Below are positions 22,346 through 34,200 of a stretch of 64,000 bases of DNA, piece by piece. A program made the translations under genes and the position numbers. Location: positions 62,001-126,000 of the forward strand of contig SWDT01000157.1 of the NCBI GenBank assembly GCA_009193035.1. Direction: 5' to 3'. Source of the DNA: Halicephalobus mephisto. Lineage: Eukaryota > Nematoda > Chromadorea > Rhabditida > Panagrolaimidae. The notes below the pieces were generated by a model, which saw only the letters and a list, made by a program, of their open reading frames with translations, was not told the DNA's origin and did no database searches. Each line of letters opens with the position of its first letter. The first letter of the stretch is position 1.

Positions 22346-24539
22346 GTTGCTCCCTCTATTTCGTAAGATACAATGTTTTTCGTTTTTATGAATTTTTTGG
22401 TAGTTAAATTATATCTCAGTTAAGTAAAAAGAAATTAATTTAAAAAGCATTTCGAAATCAGCACGAAGCAAAGGGGAGCAATTATTCTGCCAGGACGATT
22501 TTACCCTCCGGCTTCGAGTTGTGCTATGTCCTGAACTTGACCATGACATCCGAATAATTATTGAACTGACAGTTTTTCCCGAGATTGAGGACTTTTGTAC
22601 AAGCAATTTCGTCCGACAGCTTCCATTATCTCAATTGTCTCATTTCCGATGCTCTTCATCCTCGATTAAGTTCCAATCCTCTTGACAGTCCTCCAATTTT
22701 TTGTCTTGCCAGACTGCGATTTTCGGGATAATAATCCAAGCATTGTCCATAAATAAATGGATTTTGTCATTTTACATAATTTTTTCCTTAATTTCAATTT
22801 TTTACTTTTCTTTAAAATTTTTGTTTTTTTTAAATTTCAATTTTTTATTATTTTTTAATTTAAAATTTTTGTTTTTTAATTTTTATTTTTAATTTTTTTT
22901 TATATTTAAAATTTAAAATTTTTTTAAAAATTTTTATTTTTTATTTTTTTTTAAATTTAAAATTTTTTACGAATTTCTGCTTTTTTAATTTTAAATTTCT
23001 TAAGAATTTCTATTTTTTGTTTTTTTTAATTTTAAATTTTTAAAAAATTTAGTTTATTTTTTTATTTTTAGTTTTAATTAGAGAAATTTTTCTTAATTTT
23101 TAAAACTATTTTGGTTTAAACCATTTTGTAAACGTGACGAGAAATCTGACACCTGGAGGCACAAAAAATGGACTCAACTTTATCGGGACTATTTGGAAAA
23201 TATTATTTACACTTCTGTGGATCGCTAAAGAGCACTTGGCGCGTTTCCCTACCTGGAGTAGAATTGACATATTTCTTCCTTCTAAAAGAAGATCGTGTTC
23301 AATTTCACATATTTTTACTATAATAAGTTTCTAAAATTCTAACAACTTAAAAATTCAAAAATAAAGAATTTTATAAAATTCTAACAACTCATGTTGAAAC
23401 TATTTCGCGATAAGACAGATTTTTTATTTTTAGATTTTTATGGTTCTGAAGCGAAAATTAAAAAGTTTAAAAATTTCCTGTCGAGAAAAATTTTTAATTT
23501 TTAGATTTTTATGGTTCTGAAGCGAAAATTGAAAAGTTTAAAAATTTCCTGTCGAGACAGATTTTTTATTTTTAGATTTTTATGGTTCTAAAGCGAAAAT
23601 TGAAAACTTTAAAAATTTCCTGTCGAGATAAATTTTTAATTTTTAGATTTTTATGGTTCTGGAGCGAAAGTTGAAAAGTAAAAATTTCGTAATAAGACAG
23701 ATTTTTGATTTTTAGAATACCACAGTTCTGAAACGAAAATTAGAAATTTGAGAAATTCGTGTCTGGATAAATTTTCGACTTTTAGGTTACTATGGTTCTG
23801 GAACGAAAATTTAAAACTGGGAATTATGGATGATTCTAGAGAATTCGTAGCAGGACCAATTTTGTGTCGGAGCTAATTTTAAATTTATATAATAGGACAA
23901 CCCCGAAACCAAAATTAAAGGTTTTGGAAATCCGTGTCGAGACCAATTTTCAACTTTTATAATGATTTCAAAACGAATGTTCAAAAGTAAAAATTCTAAA
24001 AAGTTCTGGAAATTCGTGTCGAGACCGATTTTTGATTTTTTTAACAATAGTTTTAAAACGAAAATTAAGAAATAAAAAAATTAGGAATACGTGTCGAAAC
24101 CGATTTTTGATTTTTCTTAACAATGGTCCTGAAACGAAAATTAAGAAATAAAAAATTTGAGAATACATATCGAGATAGATTTTTAATTTTTCTTAACAAT
24201 GGTCCCGAAACGAAAATTAAGAAATAAAAAATTTGGAAATTCGTGTCGAGACCCATTTTTAATTTTTCTTAACAAAAGTTTTAAAACGAAAATTGAGAAA
24301 AAAACTTTTGGGATTTTTAGAAAAATTTGAAAATTCGTGTCGAGACCGATCTTGAATTTTTCATTAATTCAATTCTGAAACAAATATAGAATTAAGTATT
24401 CTGAAACCTGCTGAAAATTCATCTCGAGAAAATTTCGTAACATGATCCATTTCTAATTTTTACATTAGTACTATTCCGGAACTAACATCCGAAATTTCGA
24501 ATTATATAAAATCCTAGAAATCCGTGTTGAGACCAGTTT

Positions 24540-25100
24540 GCAAAAAATTATTAATTTAAATTTCCACAATACCGTAATTTTGAAAATTAAAATAAAATTT
24601 ATTTTTTTTAAATGATTATTTTTATGTTACTGTAATTTCGAAAATTAAAATAAAACTTTTTTTTGTAATTTTTAAAATTAAAACTTATTTTATTTTTCAA
24701 ATTTTAAAAATTAAAATAAAATTTATTTTTTAAAAAAATAATTATTTTTATATTACTGTAATTTTGAAAATTAAAATTTATTTTTTTGTAATTTTTAAAA
24801 TTAAAACTTATTTTATTTTTCAAATTTTTAAAATTAAAATAAAATTTATTTTTTAAAAAAATGATTATTTTTATATTACCGTAATTTTCAAAATTAAAAT
24901 AAAACTTTTTTTTGTGATTTTTAAAATTAAAACTTATTTTATTTTTCAAATTTTGAAAATTAAAATAAATTTTTTTAAAAAAATGATTATTTTCATATTA
25001 CTGTAATTTCGAAAATTAAAATAAAACTTTTTTTTGTAATTTTTTAATTAAAATAAATTTTTTAAAAAAATGATTATTTTCACAATATCGTAATTTTCAA
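24540..25100. repeat. Tandem repeat of about 120-130 bp, AT-only
   Basis: Copies share AAAATGATTATTTTTATATT, ACTGTAATTTCGAAAATTAA and CTTATTTTATTTTTCAAATT. Four to five copies. Confidence 0.8.
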
Positions 25101-28100
25101 AACTTAAAATTTACTTTTTTTGTAATGTAATTTTGGAATTTGAAATAGAGTTTATTTTTTATAAAAGGATATAAGTTTGAAAAGGGTCATCTTTTCGAGT
25201 TTCACGGTGCCGGGCAGAGCATCATCGACGAAAATGCTTTCATTGTTTGGACTTGAGTCTTGGCGTGAAAAAGTCTGACCATTGCCACAGGGGAGTTTTC
25301 CATACGTTCTGCCAAAAGAGAAAACTAGACTTCTTCACTTGTAAGATTTGTTCCGTGGTATTCCGTCCTATTGGAATGCCAGGACTGCTTTGTTTAATGA
25401 CAGTCGACACCAAAAAGACATTTTTCGAATTAGACTTTCTGGCCAATCCCATTAAAAAATTCCAAAAATTATAAAAATCTTAAGAAATTCCAAAAATTCC
25501 AAAAATCTTAACAAATTCTAAAAATTCCAAAAATCTTAAATTCCAAAAATCTCAAAAATTCTAAAAATTTCAAAAATCTCAAAAATTTCAAAAATTCTAA
25601 AAATTCTAAAAATTCTAAAAATTTCAAAAAGTTATAAAAATTTTAAGAAATTTGTTTTTTTTTAAATTAAAAATTTGAAATTTTTGTAGATTTAAAAAAA
25701 TTATTTTTAAACTTTTTAAATGAGAAAATTAAATTTTTATTTTTTTTAATTTGTGGATTTTTTATTTTTTAACGAATGGATTTACTTTTGCTAAAATTTT
25801 TTCATGAAAAATACGAGTGCTAACCAAGTTTTGGCCAAATGGAACTAGGGTTGGAACTGCCGTGTGAATCAAGCTTTCTTCAAATTCCTTCCGTTTTTTT
25901 CAGACTTGATTAACACATTTTTCAGCTATTTTTTTTCTGTTTTTAAAAATGAATTTCATAAATTTTATTATTTTTATTTAAAAAATTAAAAAATTTTATT
26001 ATTTGAGAAATTAAAAAATTTCATAAATTTTGTTTAAAAATTAAAGAATTTTATTATTTTTATTTAAAAAACTAAAAATTTTGTTTAAAAATTAAAGAAT
26101 TTTATTAATTTTATTTAAAAAACTAAAAATTTCATGAATTTTTATTTTAAAAAACTAAAAAATGTTATAAATTTTATTTAAAAATTAAAAAATTTCGTAA
26201 ATTTTGTTTAAAAAAATTAAAGAATTTCATAAATTTTATTATTTTTATTTAAAAAATTAAAAAATTAATTATTTTATTTGAGAAATTTAAAAATTTTATA
26301 AATTTTATTATTTTTCTTTAAAAAGCTAAAAATTTTATAAATTTTATTTAAGAAATTAAAGAATTTTATTATTTTTCTTTATAATTTTAATTTTTTTAAA
26401 TTTTAGATTTTTGTTTAAAAAAGTTAAAAATGTTTATTCAAATTTTTTATTTTTTCTGAAATTTCAGTAGGAATTTTTCAATATTCTAAAACTTTTGATT
26501 TTTTAGGATGTTTTAAAATTCAATAAAAACTTTTAAAATGAAAATTCAAAAATGACAATTTTAGAAAGTTCCGAAAACTCATTTCAAGAGGATTTCGTGT
26601 CGAGACTTATTTTTAATTTCTATAATAATATGATTTTAGAACGAAAATTTAAAATCAAGAATTATAGAAAATTTTAAACAATTCTGAAAATTCGTGTCGA
26701 GACAATTTCGTGATTGCAGTCACTTTTAATTTTTTTATTAATGATTTTAGAACGAAAATTTAAAATTAGAAATTTTGGAAATTCGTGTCAGGACCAATTT
26801 TTGATTTTTTTTATTAATGATTTTAGAATGAAAATTTAAAATTAGAAATCTTGGAAATTCGTGTCAGGACCAATTTTTGATTTTTTTTATTAATGATTTT
26901 AGAATGAAAATTTAAAATCAAGAATTATAGAAAGTTTTAAATGATTCTGAAAATTCGTGTCGAGACAATTTCGTGATTGTATTCACTTTTGATTTTTTTT
27001 ATTAATGATTTTAGAACAAAAATTTAAAATTAGAAATTTTGGAAACTCGTGTCGAGACCAATTTTTGATTTTAAAATGAACATTGAAATCCTAAAATTTT
27101 GCTTTAAAACAATTTTCTGGCAAATTTTACTTTATAATTTAATTTTTTTTAATTTTTTAAATTTTATAATTTTATAATTTTTTAATCAATTTCAATTTTT
27201 TTAATTTTATTATTTTTTAATGAATTTTAATTTTTTTAATGAATTTTAATTTATTTGATGATTTTATTTTGCACTTGGAAGAAAGTAGTTTTTTGAAAGT
27301 TTTATAAGAACACTTAGCCGCTTCGCTTCCTTTCAGAACAGGCTTCCCTGACGGCATTGCCTTCGTTTACTTTTTTTAATTGCGAAAATGGCGCCGTTTT
27401 GGTAGATACTTGTTCTTTAAATTTTTATTTTTTTTATCTGGAAAAATATTTCATTAATAATTTTCAAAAGTTGCGTAATTTTTATTTTTTAAAAACATTA
27501 ATAATTTTAAAAAATTGTAATTTTTATGTTTAAAAAATTATTTAATTTTTATTTTTAAATATTTAACAATTTTTTAAAATTATTTAAAAATTTTATTTTT
27601 TTAATTTAGAAATTTATTTTTTTTAAATTATTTAAAAATTATATTTTTTTAAATTTAGAAATTTATTTTTTTTTTGAAATATTTAAAAATTTATTTAATT
27701 TTTGTTTTTTTGAAAATCACCAAGACGATTTTTGATAAATATTTATTTTTCCACTTTTTTATTCAAAAAATATTTTATTAATCATTTTCACACACTTATA
27801 TTATTTTTCTGTTTTTTTTAAATTATTAAGATGATTTTTGATAAATATTTTTCTACTTTTTCGAAATATTAAAAATTAAAAATTTTTTATTTTTTTAATT
27901 TAGAAAAATTCTTAAAAATTTAAAATATGATTTTTATTTTTTAAAAATATATATTACTTTAAATTTAAAAAAAATAATTTTGTTTTTATTTTTAAAAATA
28001 ATTAAATTTTTATTTTTTAAAATAATTCATAATTTGTGGAAATTTACACGCTAATTTTTATTTTTTACTTTTTTTACTTTTTAAAAACCAGCAGGGTGGC

Positions 28101-28342
28101 GTTTTTGGACTTTTCGAAATGGACAAATTGAATTGACGACAAAGAGTAACAAATTTCTGGCGCCCTTTGACGCCATCGGCTATTCTCATTTCCCGTCTTC
28201 AAGGTATTTATTCCAATCTCTTGTATCTGGCGAACTGGTATGGTTGCGTAAGAGATGAGGGGTATGAGAGTTTCTTATTTATCCGAACAATAATAAAATT
28301 AGCACACCATAATAATAATAATAATAATAATTCAACATTTGG

Positions 28343-28745
28343 TCTGTTGTGTAGACAGTATGCCTATTGTCCAGCACGTAGAGTATTTCTCTTCGAACTT
28401 AGTTTGCTTACGTAATAACCAGTTAATACACCGATGCAACAAAGACTAAGCACAATAATCATATATATCAATTAATTTATCAACACATCGTCTATCATGT
28501 AAGACAATATGCCTATTGTCCAGCACGTAGAGTATTTCTCTTCGAACTTAGTTTGCTTACGTAATAACCAGTTAATACACCGATATAACAAAGACTAAGC
28601 ACAATAACTATATATGTTAATAACTAGTCAAAACACTGTCCATTACATATACAGTATATCTATTGTCCAGCACGTAGAGTATTTCCCTTCGAGACCTAGT
28701 TTGCTTACGTAATAACCAGTTAACACATCGATTGACACAATCAAT
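28343..28745. repeat. 155-bp tandem repeat, three copies
   Basis: Copies start near 28343, 28500 and 28655 and share CTATTGTCCAGCACGTAGAG, TATTTCTCTTCGAACTTAGT and TTGCTTACGTAATAACCAGT. The unit is not AT-only and is better conserved than neighbouring repeats. A (AAT)n tract at 28310-28332 precedes the array. Confidence 0.88.
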
Positions 28746-29089
28746 CTGAATCAACCACATCTAAGACAACGTTCGATTTCAGCACCGGATATAAGGGTCG
28801 TCGTTGATTTGGATTTTATTGGGTCTTAATTGGTCCATAATGTGGATTTTTCGTTCGTTCAGGGTCAATCCAAGTAATTTGTTCCTTTATGGTTTCTCCG
28901 AATTTATTTCTTGCGAAACTTTAAAATTTGAAATTTACAAAATAATTTATAAAATTTACACATTTTCGATTTTGATCGTTGAAAAGAAAAATTTTGACAT
29001 TTTTGATGTTTTCAGTGATTGATCGTTTTCGGTTTTAATTTAGTTTTCCTAAATTTTAAAATAAGCGTTGTAATTTAAAAAGTGATAAA

Positions 29090-29590
29090 TGATTTTTTAA
29101 ATTTTTGAATTCCCGCGCAAAAAGTGTAAATTTAAAAAAAACAAAAATCGTTTCGAAATCGACTTGTTTTTTTTAATTTTAAAACAATCCTAAAAATTTC
29201 AAAATTCGTGTTGAAAAAAATTATTTTTGATTTTTTATAACAATGTAAATTTTTGAATTCCCGCGCAGAGAGAGTGAACTTTGTAAAAAAGGAAAAAACG
29301 GCAAATTTGGCAAATCATTTCGAAATCGACCCGCTCCGTCCTTACCTGTGTTTTTTCCTACCTTAGGATGGTTCTGAAATTTTCTCAAAAATTTACATTG
29401 AGAAAATTTTTTTAAAATACTTTTTTTTGTAAGTTTGATTTTTTAGGATTTTCGAATTCCCGCGCAAAGAGCGAGAGTGGAAAAATGATAAAACTGGCAA
29501 ATTGTTCCGAAATCGACCCGCTCTGTCCTCACTCGCGCTTTTTTCTACTCCTTCCATTTCGATCCTAAAATTTTTTATAAATTCGCATCA
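29090..29590. repeat. CCCGCGC dispersed repeat, cluster of three
   Basis: GAATTCCCGCGCA occurs near 29107, 29257 and 29455. The second and third copies continue GAGAGAGTGA or GAGCGAGAGT, then TGGCAAAT, then GAAATCGACCCGCTC. The same element recurs at about 44975, 45118, 58305 and 59450. Confidence 0.8.
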
Positions 29591-31233
29591 AAATAAAACT
29601 TTTAAATTTAGAAGTTTTCATGGCAATAAAGTTGTTTATTTTTTTTAATATAATAACCAATCCTAAAAATTTATAAATTCACGTCGAAAAAAGTTTTAAT
29701 TTTTATAATAAAGTTTTTTAAAATTATTAATCCTAAAATTTTTAATTTTTATAATAGTTTTTTAAAATTATTAATATTTTCTAAAATTCGCGTCGAGAAA
29801 AATTTCAAAGTTTTTTTATAATAAAGTTGTTTATTTTTAAAATTATGAATTTTAAAATTTTCAAAAATTTAAAAATTTACAATTTATGTAATAATAAAGA
29901 AATCAATATATTTGTTTATTTACTTTTCGTGAGATTAAAACAAGTTGCCCAGAGGTCTTGCCGAAAATCGGGAGCAGCGAAATTTGGCATTTGACGAAAA
30001 ATATTGTCGAAATTTATTCGTTTTTATTTTTTTCAAAAACAAAAATTCAAATTTTTTTGATTTTTGCCACTTTTTTGTTTTCAATATTTTTACCAAATTT
30101 CGAATTTTGAAATATAGCAAAACTGAGACTCATCTGAAAGACTCCCGCGGGATAACTTGGACACATCCAGGACTAGTTGGAGTCTTTGGAGAAGCCGCCA
30201 GGGAACAAGCTGATAGACCGAAGAACTCAAGTTCAATGAGATCCCACTCGAGTCACACCAACTGCGCGGCTTATTTTTCATCATTCATATTCCTCAACTG
30301 TCATGCACTTTTGTTCTTGTCCAGTATCTTTCTGAATGGGATTTATTTTCGAGGAAATCCTTGATTAATTTGGACCGTATTGTCAAAATAAAAAAGTGTT
30401 GTTTCACAATTGTCTCGACACGAATTTTCGGGATTTAAAGTTTTAAAATTTTTAATTTTAGAAATTTCAAAAATATGAAATTTCACGAAATTTTAAAAGT
30501 CCTCGTTGGATTCTGGAAGGCTTCAGAATTTTTAAATTCTTGGAAATTTTAAATTTGATTCTGAAAATTCCAATGGAACTCTAGACAGTTCTGGAAAGTT
30601 TTTGTTAGATTCTGGAAGATTCTAGAAACCAAAAAATTTTCTGAGGTTTTAGAAAATTTAAGGAATTCTAAAATTTCGTAAAAATTTCTAGAATTTTCTG
30701 AAAATCTAAATTTCAGAAGTCTTCAAAAAATTTCAAATTCTAGAAAATTCTGAAAAGTTTTTACATTTAAGAAGTGTTTAAATTTTAAAAACTTATAAAG
30801 TTCTAAAAACTTATAAAGTTCTAAAAATCCTAAAAAGTTTCTACAAAGTCCTAGCAGGGACTTTCGCGGTAGGAGCTCGTATTCGATTTCGCCTCGTTTC
30901 TAAAATTGATTACCTAAGCCAGATCGAAAGTCTAATGTTTATGTAGCTGCTTAAGGTAAACCTTGATGAACTCAGAACCGTGTTTCATTAGAAAACCTCG
31001 CGAAAGGATTACTTTTGTTGAAAATTCTCCATTTTTGAATTTTTTCATTTTAAAATGATTTTTTTGAATTTTGTTGATTCATTTATTTTTTCCCATTTTT
31101 GTTCGAAAATGTCAATTCTCACATTTCCGAAAAAATTCAAATTTTTGCACACCTGAAAACTAATTACGGTATTTTCCAGATTTCAATGATGAATAAATTT
31201 TGTGATTTTAAAAGAAATTAATTTTCCGGAAAC

Positions 31234-34200
31234 ATGGCAAATGTTCAGCAAAAAGGTATCCAGACTTCAGTCGATCCTGCCTGGGGTTACGGGTCCCCGA
31301 TGGAGCCGATTCCCGAAGAAGACGATCACGAGACAGTCGGATCCACCACAAACGTCAGTAGAACATCCCAATCACCGATGAAGAAAGTTATTTCTGAATC
31401 TGGAAAAAGGACTATCGAACAAAAACAGCGGACCAGAGAAGTTTATACTTCAGAACAGGTGGATACACTTGTCAGGTTAGTCATTTCAGAAATAAAAAAT
31501 TTCCTGTTACCATATGCACAAATTAGGGAAAGTAGTTTTATTCTTCTATGAACAGTAATAATACGAAGAATAACACCTCATAATATTGCAAGAATTAAGA
31601 TGAATATCCTTGCAAAGTAATTTCGACGCAGATTTCTGAAAATTTTAAAATTAAATCAACTTACGTGACAATTTTGGTTTTATACGCTTATTTCGTAATT
31701 TCGAAATCAACGGTTTGGAATTATTCTGCCTTCATAGATCTAGAAACTTCCGGATTGCGATTACCTAAAATATAAACCTTCTGTCCACCTCCATACATTA
31801 ACGATTATATATCAAAATATTAATAAACATCATAAATATTATAACTGACGCAGCTGTTTTTGGATACGATAGTACAGTTAATTTACGAGCAGGATTTTCC
31901 ATTCCGGGGCTTTATGGAAGATGAAGAGATAGAAATATGTAGAATATAAATAATATATGAAAAAAAACATAAAAATTAGTGAAAAAAGTGGAAATTAATA
32001 CAGCTAATTGATAAACAGGATTTTTCGTTTCGGGACTGTGTGGAAGACAAAGAAATAGATATATATATAAAATATAAATAATATATGAAAAAAATAAAAA
32101 AACAACAAACAAAAATAATTATAAAAATGGAATTGAGACAACTCTCTCTCAAATACAGTACATTCATAGATATTTAGGATTTTTCGTTTCGGGACCACGT
32201 GGAAAACAGGGAAGTAGAACTACTTAAAACAATAATAAACGAAAAAAATTTAAAAAACAATATAATTGAAAATTTTTTTCAACTACAGTACATTAATTGG
32301 TATTCAGGATTTTTCGTTTCGGGATCATGTTCTTTGAATCGGTCGCGTTTTAGCAGTGTTAATTGTTCCACATCAATTAGGAACACGTCAATGTCGAAAA
32401 AATGGACAAATTTTTTGAAGAATTTTTTCATTGCGCGACCACAAAAAAAAAAGAAAAAAGGGTCAATTGGGTCTTTTCGTTGTTTCACGATGGTCTTTGT
32501 CGAAAACAAATCGAAAATTTAGAAATATGAGTAAAAAAAGATCGATTATGTTTTTTGATTTTTTCCATATGTTTTTTAATTTTTAAAGAAAATCTGGTTT
32601 TGGATTAATGATAGAAGTAATTTATTTTTTGAGTTAAAAGTAGGATTTTTGGTTTTAGAAATCTCTCGATAAAAAAGCTAATCTCGGCCATAAATCTCGT
32701 CCGCGTCGAGAACTATTATAACAACGGTTTTTTTGGACTGTCTGGTGATCCTTTGACATATTTTTTTTCATTAAGAGGATAAAATATTTGAATAATTATT
32801 GTTAAAAATCAAATAATTTTGGAATTTTATATTTTTGTATATTTTCAAAAATAATTTTCTTAAAAAACTTAATTTTTAATAAAAAATGAAATATTTAAAT
32901 AATTATTTTTAAAAAATCAAATAATTTTGGAATTTTATATTTTTAAATATTTTCAAAAATAATTTCTTTAAAAAACTTAATTTTTATAAAAAAAATGAAA
33001 TATTTAAATAATTATTTTTAAAAATCAAATAATTTTAAAATTTCTATTTTTATATATTTTTGAAAATTATTTTTTTTATTAAAAAAATGAAATATTTAAA
33101 TAATTATTTTTAAAAATTAAGTAATTTTAGAATTATTAATTTCATAATTCATTAAAAAACAATTTTTTTAAAACTTAAATTTATGCATCTTTTGGTTTAA
33201 TTTTTTGTATTTTTATTTAGATGATAAAATATTTAAATAATTCCCCACAGGCAATTGTGTAATTTTTGTTTACTGAGATCAGAAATCTCGTTTCATACGT
33301 CATCGATAAATATCAACATTTTTTCGAAAATAAATTTGTTGATTTGTCGGCATGTATTTTTCTGTTTTTATTTTGATGAAGAAATATTTAATTGATTCCT
33401 CGTGAAAACCTAAACAACCTTTGTTCAGACTGCAGATTTCAGTTTTATATACAGTTAAAAATAATAATTTTTTTATATTTTTTATATTTTTTATATTTTA
33501 AAGATTTTTTATATTTTTTGATATATATTTTTTCCGTTTTTATTTAGAAGCCAGAATAGGGATCTATGAAGAGCAAAACAACTGTTATTCGCTTAGATTA
33601 GAGATTCTATGTTAATATGTCATCGAGAACCATGATAACAGTGATTTTTTGGAATAAATTTGCATATTGTTTAAAATACTTTTTTTGTTTTCATATAAGT
33701 GATAAGTTATTTAATTAATTATATATAGATGACTAGACAACTGTTATTTACTTAGATTAAAGATTTTTTTCTTATACATTGTCGAGAACCATGATAACAG
33801 TGATTTTTTTGGAATAAATTTGCATATTGTTTAAATCACTTTTTTGTTTTCATATAGATGGTATTTAATTAGTTATTTTCACATGACTAAATAATCATTA
33901 TTTACTTAATCCATAGGTTATAGTCATATATATTGCCAAAAACGACAATAAAAAAAATTTTTGAAGACAAATTTACATATTTTTATGCACCTTTGTCATT
34001 TTTACGTGGATTATATTTAATTGCTTACCCATGGGCAATTAAGCAATCAATATTTACTTTACTAAGGATTATATATCTATACATCACTAAAAACGACAAT
34101 GAAAAAAATTTTTGAAGACAAATTTACATATTTTTATGCACTTTTGTCGTTTTTACGTGGATAATATTTAACTATCAATCTACATACGATTGAGTAGTTG

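Larger units (their letters stand above)
20108..31233. other. 11-kb gene-free region: repeats with islands of ordinary sequence
   Basis: I find no supportable gene. Most is AT-only low complexity (22780-23100, 25450-26500, 27420-28080) or diverged units ending in TTCGTGTCGAGACC (23390-24500, 26560-27080). Minisatellites lie at 20795-20975, 21985-22345, 24540-25100 and 28343-28755. Islands of non-repetitive, less AT-rich DNA lie at about 20640-21180, 21690-22020, 22440-22760, 23130-23340, 25160-25450, 27290-27410, 28090-28300, 30120-30370 and 30850-31010. Frames in these islands are short and have no splice context. They could be enhancers of jac-1 or the CSL gene, decayed elements, or exons of a non-coding RNA; I cannot decide. 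Confidence 0.5.

Noticed and set aside
25240..25474. Open frames of about 70-75 codons on both strands
   Set aside because: Cysteine-containing but with no splice partner, no homology I recognise and equal openness on both strands.
29945..30364. 139-codon frame, plus strand
   Set aside because: First half is AT-rich phenylalanine/asparagine filler; no acceptor or donor sites fit a gene model.
30905..31000. Possible small structured RNA upstream of jac-1
   Set aside because: A short TTACCTAAGC/GCTTAAGGTAA hairpin and a TGATGA motif occur, but no matching D box or known snoRNA/snRNA layout.
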